This document shows positions 16,855 to 26,332 of a DNA stretch of 64,000 bases, one piece after another; positions within the stretch are counted from its first letter, which is position 1, and the number at the start of each line of letters is the position of its first letter. The translations under genes and the position numbers were made by a program. Under the pieces are notes generated by a model. That model did not search any database. It was not told the origin of the DNA and saw only the letters and a list, made by a program, of their open reading frames with translations. Source of the stretch: Mycobacterium nebraskense (GTDB lineage: Bacteria > Actinomycetota > Actinomycetes > Mycobacteriales > Mycobacteriaceae); NCBI RefSeq assembly GCF_002102255.1, contig NZ_LQPH01000128.1:1-64000 (forward strand), in the 5' to 3' direction.

Positions 16855-18225
16855 GTGGCAGCAGCGGCGATGGGCCGGCGGCACAGGCCGGACGTTCTGA
16901 CGCGTCCGCCAGGCCTGCCCGCGCCGCGCCCACTCCGCTCGGCCTGCGCCGCGGCGTACGCCATCGCCTATCTTGTCGGCGGCGAGCGCCGGATGCTGCG
17001 GTTGATTCGCCGATACGGGCCCATCATGACCATGCCCATCCTCAGCCTGGGCAACGTGGCGATCGTGTCCGACCCGGAACTGGCCAAGCAGGTTTTCAGC
17101 GCCGCACCGGACGTCCTACTTGGCGGAGAGGGAGTCGGCCCGGCGGCGGCGATCTACGGGTCCGGGTCGATGTTCGTTCAGGAGGAGCCGGAGCATCTCC
17201 GGAGACGCAAGCTCTTGACCCCCGCACTGCACGGCGCGGCGCTGAGCAACTACGTCCCGATCATGCAGGACGCGGCCCGCGCGGCGATGCACAGCTGGCC
17301 CGTCGACCGCCCGTTCGAGATGCTGACCGCGGCCCGGGCCCTGATGCTGGACGTGATCGTCAAGGTCATGTTCGGGGTGGATCATCCCGACGAGGTGCGC
17401 CGCTTGGGCGCGCCCTTCGAACGCCTGCTGAATCTCGGTGTCTCCGAAGAATTAACGGTGCGGTATGCGTTGCGCCGGCTCGGCGCGTTGCGGGTCTGGC
17501 CGCGCCGCGCCCAGGCGGGCAAGGAGATCGACGACGTCGTCCTGCCGCTCATCGCCGAACGGCGAAACGATCCCCGGCTCGGGGAACGCTCCGACATCCT
17601 GGCGTTGCTGATGTGCGCACGGGGGGAAGAAGGAGAATGCTTGTCGGACAGCGATATTCGCGACGACGTGATCACCCTGATGCTGGCGGGCCACGAAACT
17701 ACCGCGACCACGTTGGCCTGGTTATTCGACCTGCTGCTGCACCATCCGGATGCGCTGCGGCGCGTCCGGTCCGAAGCCTGCAGCGGTGCGGAGGACTTCA
17801 CGATGGCGGTGATCAACGAGACGTTGCGGATACGCCCCCCGGCCCCATTGACGGCCCGCCTTGCCGCGCAACCACTTACGATCGGAGGCTACCGGATCGA
17901 CGCCGGCACCCGCGTCGTCGTCCACATCGTCGCGATCAACCGCAACCCCCGCAGCTACGATCAACCGAACGACTTCTGCCCGGAGCGGTTCCTGGGTGCC
18001 CAGCCGCCGACATACGCATGGGTCCCGTTCGGGGGTGGCGCGAAACGCTGTCTTGGGGCGAGCTTTTCCCTGCGGGAGTTGATCACCGTGCTGCACACGC
18101 TGCTGCGTGAAGGCGAGTTCAGCGCCGTGGACGACAGGCCCGAACGAATCGTCCGGCGCTCCATCATGCTGGCCCCCGGGCGCGGCACGAGGGTGCGGTT
18201 CAGGCCCATTCCGTCATCGTTGTAG
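16855..18225 (+). CDS. Cytochrome P450 (CYP135/137/138-like)
   Basis: 456-residue P450 monooxygenase. The I-helix motif AGHETTATTL, the K-helix ETLR, and the haem-binding loop PFGGGAKRCLGASF with C399 as thiolate ligand are all intact. Position next to an Rv3684-type lyase gene matches M. tuberculosis cyp137 (Rv3685c), so orthology is plausible but not proven. The GTG at 16855 is the first usable start in frame, yet it lacks a ribosome binding site; the nearest one (AAAGGAG) serves a different frame opening at 16838. The substrate is unknown. Confidence 0.88.
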   Translation: MAAAAMGRRHRPDVLTRPPGLPAPRPLRSACAAAYAIAYLVGGERRMLRLIRRYGPIMTMPILSLGNVAIVSDPELAKQVFSAAPDVLLGGEGVGPAAAIYGSGSMFVQEEPEHLRRRKLLTPALHGAALSNYVPIMQDAARAAMHSWPVDRPFEMLTAARALMLDVIVKVMFGVDHPDEVRRLGAPFERLLNLGVSEELTVRYALRRLGALRVWPRRAQAGKEIDDVVLPLIAERRNDPRLGERSDILALLMCARGEEGECLSDSDIRDDVITLMLAGHETTATTLAWLFDLLLHHPDALRRVRSEACSGAEDFTMAVINETLRIRPPAPLTARLAAQPLTIGGYRIDAGTRVVVHIVAINRNPRSYDQPNDFCPERFLGAQPPTYAWVPFGGGAKRCLGASFSLRELITVLHTLLREGEFSAVDDRPERIVRRSIMLAPGRGTRVRFRPIPSSL

Positions 18226-18252
18226 CTGCTGTGGGCTTGGCGCGGAATCGAT

Positions 18253-18849
18253 TTAGGCCTGCGCCCATTCGCGTTCACACACGGCGCAACGCCGGGTGAC
18301 CATCGCCCAGTCTGGTTCGTCCTTGACGGGCTCGCGGATCAGGTGGGCGGACGCGTCGCCGCAGCCGGGGCAGGCGCAGATGGCGCGGTAGGTCTCGACG
18401 GGCTGGTCCGCCATCAGCCGCAAGTTCTCCGCGCGGGTGAACGGCACGATCGTCAACGACTCGGGGCGGGGGACCGGGTGCGGATTGTCGAACCACAACA
18501 GACCACAGGTCACCGTCGCCACCGCCGTGAAGATGGCCACGATCATCGTCGGGATGTCCCACGGCCAGTTCGGCGGGATGGGCGTCACCGCGAGAACCAC
18601 CAGCAGGGCGGAGATCAGCGAGCCGATGATGGTGCCGGGTTTGGCGAACCGGTAGCCGCCGACGTTCAGCGCTTCCCATGCCTGGATCTCATGCTGCCGT
18701 TGCGCGATCTCCGCCAGGGTGGGGTGGCCAGGGCAGTGGACTGGCGCCGCGGAATCAGCAAATGTTGTGACCTGTCGGCCAACCCCGTGCGGCTTGCCCC
18801 GCCCGGGCGACGGGCTTGCCAGCGCCATGCGGGCAGAGCTTAATGGCAA
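18253..18849 (-). CDS. Hypothetical membrane protein with C-terminal Cys pairs
   Basis: 198 residues. A polar N-terminal part is followed by two hydrophobic segments (about 72-90 and 98-118), then a soluble tail with CACPGCGDASAHL and CAVCEREW, which looks like a zinc-ribbon. I do not recognise a family. The N-terminal start is uncertain: residues 1-40 are low in coding character, and the real start may lie nearer CPGHPTLAEIAQRQ. It is convergent with the P450 gene, and its 5' end lies next to the left repeat of the tRNA-associated element. Confidence 0.6.
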   Translation of the reverse strand: MPLSSARMALASPSPGRGKPHGVGRQVTTFADSAAPVHCPGHPTLAEIAQRQHEIQAWEALNVGGYRFAKPGTIIGSLISALLVVLAVTPIPPNWPWDIPTMIVAIFTAVATVTCGLLWFDNPHPVPRPESLTIVPFTRAENLRLMADQPVETYRAICACPGCGDASAHLIREPVKDEPDWAMVTRRCAVCEREWAQA

Positions 18850-18906
18850 AGGCTCATCGCTGCAGTGTCAGACACTGCGGTCGGCTGTCGTGCCAGCTAA
18901 CACAAC

Positions 18907-18955
18907 TGGGTCGGGGTGGCGGGATTTGAACCCACGGCCTCTTCGTCCCGAACGA
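18907..18955. repeat. Left 49-bp direct repeat (att scar, tRNA-Pro 3' fragment)
   Basis: Identical over 49 bp to 21252-21300. It corresponds to the 3' part of the tRNA-Pro gene from the anticodon loop to the discriminator base, without the 5' half, as left by site-specific integration into a tRNA gene. Confidence 0.9.
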
Positions 18956-19126
18956 CGGCGACCGGGGAAGATGGCTGACGTTGGCTAGTGATGGACGTGA
19001 TCAGGAAATAGCTGTTGATCGGCACTCTTCCGTCGACTTCCCACAGTCCTTAGCAAGGGCCATCGAGACGGAAAACGTACCCATCTGCGTACCCAGTATG
19101 AGTCCCTCGCGGTGCGCCGCAACGGG

Positions 19127-19747
19127 TCAGTCTGCGAGTCGCTCCATCTCCTCGTCGGCGACCCCTCTCAATTGGCCGAGGAGGGCGCGCCCGAACTCCG
19201 TGATTTCGCGGACATACATCGGGGGTCCGGCAGCCATGCCGGGTGTTGCCACGCCGGTGTAGATCAGAGCTGCTGCGACGGGTTCGGCCAACGTTCTGTG
19301 GACGGCCAATTGGTCCCACTCGGCTGCCTGCTCGTACTTGAGATCAGTGTGCCTCTCCAACCGGATGAGAGCGCGGACATGCAGCGGTTCCAACTGCGTC
19401 AGGGCCGTCACAATCAGCGCAGCGTAATCGACGGCGGCCTCATCTTCGCTCAGCAAGGCATCGGCAACAGCCCTGCCAAGCAGCCGCCGCTTTGCCTCGA
19501 AGCCGGTTCTTGCCGCCGCCTCCAGCGCCTCACCGAGGAGCGCCTCGACCCGTGAGTCCTCCAACACGCGTTCCACTAGACGGTCATGCCCGGCCAAGTC
19601 GGCAATCTCTCTGGCGGTCGACTCAATCCGGTAGCGTCGCCGCTCGTCGATGGCGTCGTACACGGTTTGCAGCGGGCCGCCAACTTGTGGGATCGCAGAT
19701 AGTGCTGCGCTGACAATTACGACGGGGATTGGGCGCGGTGTGCTCAT
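19127..19747 (-). CDS. Helical protein of unknown function, mobile-element cargo
   Basis: 206 residues from the ATG at 19747. A short hydrophobic N-terminus (IPVVIVSAALSAIPQVGG) precedes an almost wholly helical, charged body with a GRAVADALLSEDEAAVDYAALIV-type segment, a layout loosely like DUF4393/Abi-alpha proteins; that resemblance is weak. A -10-like TATAGC sits 9 nt before the ATG, giving an almost leaderless transcript. Its start codon overlaps, on the other strand, an ATG of the protease frame (19746). It lies between the att repeats and uses more A/T-ending codons than neighbouring core genes. Confidence 0.65.
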   Translation of the reverse strand: MSTPRPIPVVIVSAALSAIPQVGGPLQTVYDAIDERRRYRIESTAREIADLAGHDRLVERVLEDSRVEALLGEALEAAARTGFEAKRRLLGRAVADALLSEDEAAVDYAALIVTALTQLEPLHVRALIRLERHTDLKYEQAAEWDQLAVHRTLAEPVAAALIYTGVATPGMAAGPPMYVREITEFGRALLGQLRGVADEEMERLAD

Positions 19748-19826
19748 GTCGGAAAAGCTATACGCTCCCCGGTACACCATCACGAAGGCCGACTTGGACA
19801 GTCGTCGTATCGAGGGAGTCTGCGGC

Positions 19827-20732
19827 ATGGCGGAGCCCGCCGCACGTAAATTCGAACCTATGCTCTACGTTCAGCGGTTCGTTGACCGACAACACCTCTA
19901 CTTGGCCGCTTCGGTCACGGCACACTTCACCGCTGAGCTTGCTGGCGACGGTCCCGAAGACTACGAGACGAAAACGGGCACGGCATTCGTCGTGGAGAAG
20001 CAAGGGTCCCTGTTTTTCGTCACCAACCGCCACGTGTTCGACTACAACTACAAGCCTCCCCACGGTGTCATCCCGTCGGCGAAGCTTCGGGGCGTTGAGA
20101 TTCGTGGATACGCCCAACCGAGCGACCTTTCTCAGCCTGCACCCCCCTGGACCTGGACATGCACACAGGAGACATCTGGAATCGCCTTTCACCCAGACGA
20201 ATCGACTGACCTCGCGGTCGTTAGCGCCGGACGCGGTTCCTTCAACCCGGGGGACCCCGGTCCAAACTGCTTGGGGATGGAGTGGCTTGCGTCGGCAACG
20301 GAGATCGACGGGCTGATGCCGGGAGAAGAAATATTCCTTGCCGGATACCCCGGCATGGCCGGGCCGATTGAACGCCCGTTGATCGTCAGGGGAATCATTG
20401 CTAGCGATCCCAGGCACCCGGCGACCTTTGGCAAAGCGCATCTCGGAAACGCTGTCCTGTGCCATTCATTCAGCTGGAGTGGAATGTCCGGCGCTCCTGT
20501 ATTGGGGATCTCGCAGTCGATCGGCAAAGTCAAGCTCATCGGTGTTAACGCCGGACACGTTGGAGGCTCGGGCATCACGGGAGGTGTGATCTCTCATTTC
20601 GTGCGGTCGAGCGCACTGACGGAGTTGATGGGAAATTTCGTCACGCTCCCCCCTCTTCTCGGCGGTGGTTGGCGCGCTGAAACCCCCGAGGAAATCGCTG
20701 AGTCGCTTCGATTTCAAAACCCGTCTCAGTAA
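19827..20732 (+). CDS. Trypsin-like serine peptidase, mobile-element cargo
   Basis: 301 residues from ATG 19827, which has a good ribosome binding site (GAGGGAG, 19811-19817); a longer form from ATG 19746 is open and protein-like. The catalytic triad of the chymotrypsin fold is visible: His in TNRHVFDY, Asp in DESTDLAVV and Ser in SWSGMSGAPVL. No signal peptide or transmembrane segment is seen, so it should act in the cytoplasm. Stand-alone cytoplasmic trypsin-like proteases are found in several defence systems; here that is only suggested by its place in an integrated element beside an unknown partner. Confidence 0.78.
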   Translation: MAEPAARKFEPMLYVQRFVDRQHLYLAASVTAHFTAELAGDGPEDYETKTGTAFVVEKQGSLFFVTNRHVFDYNYKPPHGVIPSAKLRGVEIRGYAQPSDLSQPAPPWTWTCTQETSGIAFHPDESTDLAVVSAGRGSFNPGDPGPNCLGMEWLASATEIDGLMPGEEIFLAGYPGMAGPIERPLIVRGIIASDPRHPATFGKAHLGNAVLCHSFSWSGMSGAPVLGISQSIGKVKLIGVNAGHVGGSGITGGVISHFVRSSALTELMGNFVTLPPLLGGGWRAETPEEIAESLRFQNPSQ

Positions 20733-20758
20733 AGACGCCGCTTGGGTATCGGATCGCC

Positions 20759-20875
20759 CTAGGCCAGGCGGATTTCCCATTTGATTTTGACGGAGACATG
20801 TCCGGTCCCGCCGTAGTCAGGCGTGGGTTCGATGTCGATGACTTTGCAGAGCAGATGCCCGTGCTCGTTGCGCAT
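20759..20875 (-). CDS. Small ORF, probable element remnant
   Basis: 38-residue frame from ATG 20875 to the stop at 20759, ending in GHVSVKIKWEIRLA. The frame stays open upstream through a TTG near 20926 (about 54 residues), where it runs antisense to the integrase fragment. The composition (charged, with beta-type alternation) looks like real protein, so it may be the 3' end of a phage-type gene truncated by the deletion that removed most of the element. The family is not recognised. Confidence 0.45.
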   Translation of the reverse strand: MRNEHGHLLCKVIDIEPTPDYGGTGHVSVKIKWEIRLA

Positions 20876-20906
20876 CACACCTATAGATCCCACATTGACC
20901 TTCGCA

Positions 20907-21149
20907 GACCCGCGTGTCTTCAATGTGGCTAGGGACTCCCTGCAGGAGTTCCCGAAGGTGACGCCGCACGACCCCCGTCACACAGCCGCCAGCTTGGCGG
21001 TGTCGGCGGGCGGCAACGTCCTTGCGCTCGCGCGGATGCTCGGACACGAGGACCCAAGCCTCACACTGCGAACGTACGCGGACCTGTTTGACTCCGACCT
21101 TGATGCGCTGGCTGATGTGCTGGACCAGCACCGTGCGGCGGCGCTCTGA
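20907..21149 (+). pseudogene. Tyrosine integrase, C-terminal catalytic fragment
   Basis: About 80 residues matching the end of mycobacterial phage-type tyrosine recombinases. They include the catalytic box TPHDPRHTAASL (Arg and His; most relatives have DLRH), the MLGHEDPSLTLRTY block (His and the nucleophilic Tyr) and a YADLFDSDLDALADVLD tail. The N-terminal arm-binding and core-binding domains are missing, so it cannot be an active integrase. It abuts the right att repeat and the intact tRNA-Pro gene, the usual place for int in such elements. Confidence 0.85.
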
Positions 21150-21251
21150 CCATCAACTGCCAACAGCAACAGTGAAACTAACGAGGAAAACGTACCGAGT
21201 ACGCTGCAGCGAACTGCCTAGTGACCTCGTTGAGCCTGCTACCAGGCTCTT

Positions 21252-21329
<78 letters not shown>

Positions 21330-21390
21330 CTTGAAGCTCCGACAGCCTATCGCACCGGCCGGTCGGCTGGCCAAATCGCGGTGTGGCGGG

Positions 21391-22506
21391 TCACTTCCAT
21401 AGGCAGGAGCGCTCGAACTCCGCCAGCGCCTCGGCGGGGCCGCTCGAGTCGAGTCCCTGCGCGCTGACCCACTCGTCGCTGAAATAGGTGTCGGTGTAGC
21501 GGTCGCCGCTGTCGGCGAGCAGCGTGACCACCGAACCGCTGCGCCCTTCCGCGACCATCTCGGCGAGCAGGCCGAAGGCGCCCCACAAGTTGGTGCCCGT
21601 CGAGGGCCCCACCCGGCGTCCCAGGACGGCGCTGACATGGCGGGCGGCGGCGATGGACGCCGCGTCGGGCACCGCCACCATGCGGTCGACCACGCCGGGC
21701 AGGAACGACGGCTCGACCCGCGGCCGGCCGATGCCCTCGATCCGCGACGAGGTGGGCATCACGATGTCGTAGCGGTCCTCGGCGTAGGCGGGAAAGAACG
21801 CGGAGTTCTCCGGGTCGACGACGCACAACCGGGTCGCGTGCCGCCGGTAGCGGATGTAGCGGCCGATCGTCGCGCTGGTACCGCCGGTGCCCGCGCCGAC
21901 CACGATCCATTCCGGGATGGGGTGCGTCTCCTCGCCCATCTGCTCGAAGATCGACTCGGCGATGTTGTTGTTGCCCCGCCAGTCGGTGGCGCGTTCTGCG
22001 TTGGTGAACTGGTCCAGGTAGTGCCCGCCGGTGTCGCGGGCAACGCGCTCGGCCTCGGCGTACACCTCACTCGAGTTCTGCACGAAATGGCAACGCCCGC
22101 CCTGGGCTTCGATCAGTGCCACCTTGGACGAGCTGGTGGACGCCGGCATCACCGCGACGAACGGCAGACCCAGCAGGGCCGCGAAGTAGGCCTCCGAGAC
22201 CGCCGTCGAACCCGACGAGGCCTCGACCACCGTGGTGCCTTCGTTGATCCACCCGTTGCAGAGCGCATAAAGAAACAACGAGCGCGCCAACCGGTGCTTG
22301 AGGCTGCCCGTGATGTGCGTGGTCTCGTCTTTGAGGTACAGCGCCACATCGACATCGCTGCCGTCCGCGCCCCACGCCGACGGCAGCGGGTAGCGCAGTA
22401 AGTGCGTATCCGCGCTTCGGCGCGCGTCGGCGTGGATCAGCCGGACCGCGTTGTCCGTCCAGCACCGCGAGCGGCTGCGGACCGCGATCCGGGTCCGCTC
22501 GGTCAA
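21391..22506 (-). CDS. PLP-dependent cysteine synthase-family lyase (Rv3684-like)
   Basis: 371-residue fold-type II PLP enzyme. The PLP lysine is in [12 protein letters not shown], the substrate/phosphate loop is [12 protein letters not shown], and the glycine-rich [12 protein letters not shown] loop binds the cofactor phosphate. It resembles cysteine synthase/cystathionine beta-synthase but carries an N-terminal extension and a longer C-terminus than CysK. It starts 4 bp before the end of the metallophosphoesterase gene upstream on the same strand, as Rv3683-Rv3684 do. Its true substrate is unknown. Confidence 0.9.
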   Translation of the reverse strand: MTERTRIAVRSRSRCWTDNAVRLIHADARRSADTHLLRYPLPSAWGADGSDVDVALYLKDETTHITGSLKHRLARSLFLYALCNGWINEGTTVVEASSGSTAVSEAYFAALLGLPFVAVMPASTSSSKVALIEAQGGRCHFVQNSSEVYAEAERVARDTGGHYLDQFTNAERATDWRGNNNIAESIFEQMGEETHPIPEWIVVGAGTGGTSATIGRYIRYRRHATRLCVVDPENSAFFPAYAEDRYDIVMPTSSRIEGIGRPRVEPSFLPGVVDRMVAVPDAASIAAARHVSAVLGRRVGPSTGTNLWGAFGLLAEMVAEGRSGSVVTLLADSGDRYTDTYFSDEWVSAQGLDSSGPAEALAEFERSCLWK

Positions 22507-23462
22507 CGCACCGAAGCTGTTGGCTGCGAATGGCTCAGGTCACTGGCTGAATCGCGACCGCCCATCGGGGAGGCGATCAACGTCAGCAGGGTGGCCTCGG
22601 GCCTGCAGCAGAACCGCACCGGCGCGAACGGCGATGTGCCGATCCCGGCGGAGACGTGCAGCTGCATGTTCGCGCCCCACCGGGACGGTCCCTTCGCGCG
22701 GGACCGGTCCAGGCCGCAGTTGGTCACCAGGGCGCCGTAGAGCGGCAGGCAGACCTGCCCGCCGTGGGTGTGTCCGGCCATCACCAGCTGGTAGCCGTCG
22801 GCGGCGAAGCGATCCAGCACCCGCGGCTCGGGCGAGTGAACCAGCCCCAGCCGCAGGTTCGCGGCCGGGCTGGCCGGGCCCGCGATCGTTTCGTAGCGGT
22901 CGCGGTCGATGTGCGGGTCATCGACGCCGGCGGCGGCGATGTGCAGGCCGGCCGCCTCGAACTCGCGCCGGGTGTGGGTGAGGTCGAGCCAGCCGCGCTC
23001 GGTGAAGGCCGCCCGCAGATCCTGCCAGGGCAGCGGTTCACCGTGGACCCGGTGCGACGGGTTGGTCACATACTTCAGCGGGTTCTTCAGGCGCGGCCCG
23101 AAGTAGTCATTGCTGCCGAACACGAAGACACCCGGCCGCGACAGCAGATCCCCGAGGGCCTGCACCACCGCGGGCACCGCTTTGGGGTGGGCGAGGTTGT
23201 CGCCGGTGTTGACCACCAGGTCGGGTTCCCAGTTGCTCAGCTCGCGCAGCCAGGCTTGTTTGCGACGCTGGGCGGGCAGCATGTGGAGATCGCTGATATG
23301 CAGCACCCGCAGCGGCGTTGAGCCGGGCGTCAAGACGGGCATGGTTATCTCACGCAGGACGAAGGCGTTGCGCTCGACGACCGCGGCATAACCGATGCCG
23401 GCGACGGCCGAACCGAGTGCGACGGAACCGGCGCGGATCAGCGTGGGCAATACATCAGCCAT
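22503..23462 (-). CDS. Metallophosphoesterase, membrane-anchored (Rv3683-like)
   Basis: 319 residues with one N-terminal hydrophobic segment (about 8-27) and a calcineurin-like catalytic domain. The metal-binding motifs are complete: [25 protein letters not shown] and GHTHGGQ. YkuE-type enzymes with this design act on UDP-diacylglucosamine or related lipids, but the substrate here is unknown. It sits between ponA2 and the PLP lyase in a three-gene minus-strand unit, an order shared with M. tuberculosis. Confidence 0.92.
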   Translation of the reverse strand: MADVLPTLIRAGSVALGSAVAGIGYAAVVERNAFVLREITMPVLTPGSTPLRVLHISDLHMLPAQRRKQAWLRELSNWEPDLVVNTGDNLAHPKAVPAVVQALGDLLSRPGVFVFGSNDYFGPRLKNPLKYVTNPSHRVHGEPLPWQDLRAAFTERGWLDLTHTRREFEAAGLHIAAAGVDDPHIDRDRYETIAGPASPAANLRLGLVHSPEPRVLDRFAADGYQLVMAGHTHGGQVCLPLYGALVTNCGLDRSRAKGPSRWGANMQLHVSAGIGTSPFAPVRFCCRPEATLLTLIASPMGGRDSASDLSHSQPTASVR

Positions 23463-23541
23463 GCTGGCAGCCTACTGCCGGTTGCGCTTTGGCAACGTAT
23501 GGCTTGCGCGACGGCGTCAATGGTGGCGGCTTTGCGCTGGC

Positions 23542-25971
23542 CTACGGAGGCGGCTGCCCCGGTGGTGGAGGCGGCGGCGCCAGCAGCGGAATGGTGATCG
23601 GGGGCAGACCCGGGATCTCCACCACCTGCGACCCGACCGGCACCGGGGCGCCCTCCGGCGGCGGCGGCGGAGCCGGCGGGATGCCGTTGCTGACCTGGAT
23701 GGTGATGATCGACCCCGGGATCGTCGCGCCGCTCGGCGTCGTTCCCACCACCTCGCCCTGCTTCGCGGTGCTGTTGACGAAATTGCTCTGATCGGCGACC
23801 TGGAAGCCCGCCTCCTTGAGGCGCGAGCGTGCCGCCTCGATATCCAGGCCGGCGACGCTGGGCACCCGAGACCCGGGCGACCCGTCGACATAACGGGGAT
23901 CGGTGGGCGGCAATTGCACCGGCCCGAAGTTGGTGGCGATCGGCTTCATCGCGGTGAACCAGGTGCGGGCCGGCTCGTTACCGCCGTACAGGTCGCCCTC
24001 GCCGCAATGGCGCAGCGGCGACGAGCACAGGTCCGTCGGCGTCGTCGAGTCGTCGTAGATGTAGTTGGCCGCCGCGTAGTGGTTGGTGAATCCAACGAAG
24101 CCCGAGGAGCGGTGCGCCTCGGTGGTGCCCGTCTTACCGGACATGGGCAGGGTCCAGCCCGCGGCGCCGGCCGAGCCGGAGGCGGTGCCACCGCCCACCG
24201 CGTCTTTGCTCATCGCGTTGGCGAGGGTGTTCGCCAAGCCTTCGGGCACCACCTGGTCGCAGGTTTCGGTGGTGACGGCGACTTCGTTGCCGTGCCGGTC
24301 GATCAGCTTGTCGATCGGGTTCGGCGGGCACCACGTGCCGCCGGAGGCCAGCGTGGCCGCGACGTTGGACAGCTCCAGCGCGTTCACCTCGATCGGGCCC
24401 AGGGTGAACGAGCCGATGTTCTGCCGTTTGACGAAGTCGGCCAGGCTCTCGTTGCTGTCGGGGTTGTAGTCGCGGGCGGTGCCGGGATCGGCGTAGGACC
24501 GCAGGCCCAGCTTGATCGCCATGTCCACCGTGCGGGTCACCCCGACCTGCTGGATCAGCTTGGCGAACGCGGTGTTCGGCGAGGTGGCCAGCGCCTCGGT
24601 CACGTTCATCGATCCGCGGTAGTTGCCGGCGTTGACCACACACCAGGTGTCCTTCGGACAGCCCTTGGCCCCGCCGCTACCCAGTCCCTTGGCCTGGAAT
24701 CGGCTCGGTACCTCGAGCGTGGCGTTGGTGCCCATGCCCATGTCCAGGGCGGCGGCCGTGGTGAAGATCTTGAAGACCGATCCCGCGCCGTCGCCGACCA
24801 GGGAGAACGGCTGTGGTCGCATGGTCTCGCCGGCGTCGAGGTTCAGGCCGTAGGTGCGGTTGCTGGCCATCGCCATCACCTTGTGCGACGTCTTGCCGGG
24901 CTGGATCACGCTCATCACGCTGGAGATGCCCGGCAGGGTCGGGCTGGCGAACTGGTCGATGGCCGCCTTGACCGGGATCTGCACGTCCGGGTCCAGCGTG
25001 GTGCGGATCAGGTAGCCGCCGCGGGCCACCTGTTCTTTGCTGATGCCGGCGCGGGACAGGTACTCCTGGACGTAGTCGCAGAAGAACGCGCGATCGCCGG
25101 CCGCGATGCAGCCCCGCGGCAGCTCGTTGGGCTGCGGCAGCACGCCCAGCGGGGTGGCCTTGGCGGCGCGCAGCGCGTCGGCCTCCTGCGGGATGTTCTC
25201 GATCATGGTGTCCAGCACCAGGTTTCGCCGCGCCAGCGCGCCCTCGGGGTTGGTGTAGGGGTTCAGTGCGCTGGTCGACTGCACCATGCCCGCCAGCAGC
25301 GCCGCCTGCTGCCAGTTCAGGTCCGAAGCGTTGATGCCGAAGTAGGTCTGCGCCGCGTCCTGCACGCCGAACGAACCGTTGCCGAAGGACACCAGGTTCA
25401 AGTAGCGGGTCAGGATCTCGGGCTTGGTGAAGGTCTTGTCCAGCGTGAGCGCCATCCGGATCTCACGCAGCTTGCGCGCAGGGGTGGTTTCGACGGCGGC
25501 GCGCTTCTCGGCGTCGGTCTTCGCCGTCACCAGCAACTGGTAGTTCTTGATGTACTGCTGCTCGATAGTCGAACCGCCGCGGGTGTCGACGTCGCCGCGC
25601 GCGTAGCCGGCCAGCCCGGTCAGCGTGCCCTTCCAGTCCACCCCGTTGTGGTCGGCGAACCGTTTGTCCTCGATGGACACGATCGCCAGCTTCATCGTGT
25701 TGGCGATCTTGTCGCTGGGCACCTCGAAGCGGCGCTGGGAGTACAGCCAGGCGATGGTGTTGCCCTTCGCGTCGACCATCGTCGACACCGCGGGCACCTC
25801 ACCCTCGAGGAGTTGGGCCGAGCCGTTGGCCACGACTTCGGAGGCGCGGTTGGACACCAGTCCCAATCCGCCCGCGAACGGAAACATCAGTGCCGTGGCG
25901 ACCACACCGGCCAGCAAGCAGTACCCCGCAAGCTTGAGAATCGTGAGGAAGGCCTGGGGGCGGTCTGACAT
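23542..25971 (-). CDS. ponA2: Bifunctional penicillin-binding protein PonA2
   Basis: Class A PBP (809 aa) that polymerises and cross-links peptidoglycan on the outer face of the membrane. A single N-terminal membrane helix (about 12-32) precedes a glycosyltransferase domain with the catalytic EDKRFADHNGVD motif and GGSTIEQQ. The transpeptidase has S397 in SVFK, a SPN motif and KTG near residue 612. A single PASTA domain occupies about 700-770, and the tail is proline-rich. The length and PASTA content match M. tuberculosis PonA2 (Rv3682). The start MSDRPQAF is conserved in type. Confidence 0.95.
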   Translation of the reverse strand: MSDRPQAFLTILKLAGYCLLAGVVATALMFPFAGGLGLVSNRASEVVANGSAQLLEGEVPAVSTMVDAKGNTIAWLYSQRRFEVPSDKIANTMKLAIVSIEDKRFADHNGVDWKGTLTGLAGYARGDVDTRGGSTIEQQYIKNYQLLVTAKTDAEKRAAVETTPARKLREIRMALTLDKTFTKPEILTRYLNLVSFGNGSFGVQDAAQTYFGINASDLNWQQAALLAGMVQSTSALNPYTNPEGALARRNLVLDTMIENIPQEADALRAAKATPLGVLPQPNELPRGCIAAGDRAFFCDYVQEYLSRAGISKEQVARGGYLIRTTLDPDVQIPVKAAIDQFASPTLPGISSVMSVIQPGKTSHKVMAMASNRTYGLNLDAGETMRPQPFSLVGDGAGSVFKIFTTAAALDMGMGTNATLEVPSRFQAKGLGSGGAKGCPKDTWCVVNAGNYRGSMNVTEALATSPNTAFAKLIQQVGVTRTVDMAIKLGLRSYADPGTARDYNPDSNESLADFVKRQNIGSFTLGPIEVNALELSNVAATLASGGTWCPPNPIDKLIDRHGNEVAVTTETCDQVVPEGLANTLANAMSKDAVGGGTASGSAGAAGWTLPMSGKTGTTEAHRSSGFVGFTNHYAAANYIYDDSTTPTDLCSSPLRHCGEGDLYGGNEPARTWFTAMKPIATNFGPVQLPPTDPRYVDGSPGSRVPSVAGLDIEAARSRLKEAGFQVADQSNFVNSTAKQGEVVGTTPSGATIPGSIITIQVSNGIPPAPPPPPEGAPVPVGSQVVEIPGLPPITIPLLAPPPPPPGQPPP

Positions 25972-26332
25972 GGCTACTACAGTAGCGGCCCCCAGTCACG
26001 TCGCCACGCTGCGAGTTCACCCACTTTTTCCCCCGTCATTGACCAGCGCTTTACCGCCGCGGCTGCGATAAAATTTGCATGTGCGTAAGTGGGCAGGCCC
26101 ATGCGCGCACGTGTGCAAGATCACTTTCTCGCCTATCCTCCTGAGGCGAGACGGCACGCCCGTCCCAAAAAAAGCGTTATCGGACTGTTGCGCAATTGGG
26201 GGCTGACCACCTAACTTAGACACACGGTGAGATTCAGGTAACACCGATGTACACAGTGTGGCGTAGATCGCAGGTGGGGATCTGCACCCGGAGGGCGGTC
26301 ACGAAAGCGGCCGGTAGGGAAGGGAACAGTTC
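25972..26332 (+). other. Divergent intergenic region ponA2/whiB4
   Basis: 361 bp between two divergent genes. A plausible whiB4 promoter is TTAGAC (26216-26221), a 17-nt spacer and TAACAC (26239-26244), leaving a leader of about 80 nt. A run of seven A at 26166-26173 is unusual for this genome. No ORF or RNA could be supported. Confidence 0.4.

Noticed and set aside
23395..25968. 857-residue open frame on the plus strand
   Set aside because: Exact antisense of ponA2; its composition is a by-product of high GC.
26103..26118. Possible CRP site upstream of ponA2 (TGTGCAAGATCAC)
   Set aside because: The half-sites are 6 rather than 8 nt apart, so it does not fit a CRP dimer.
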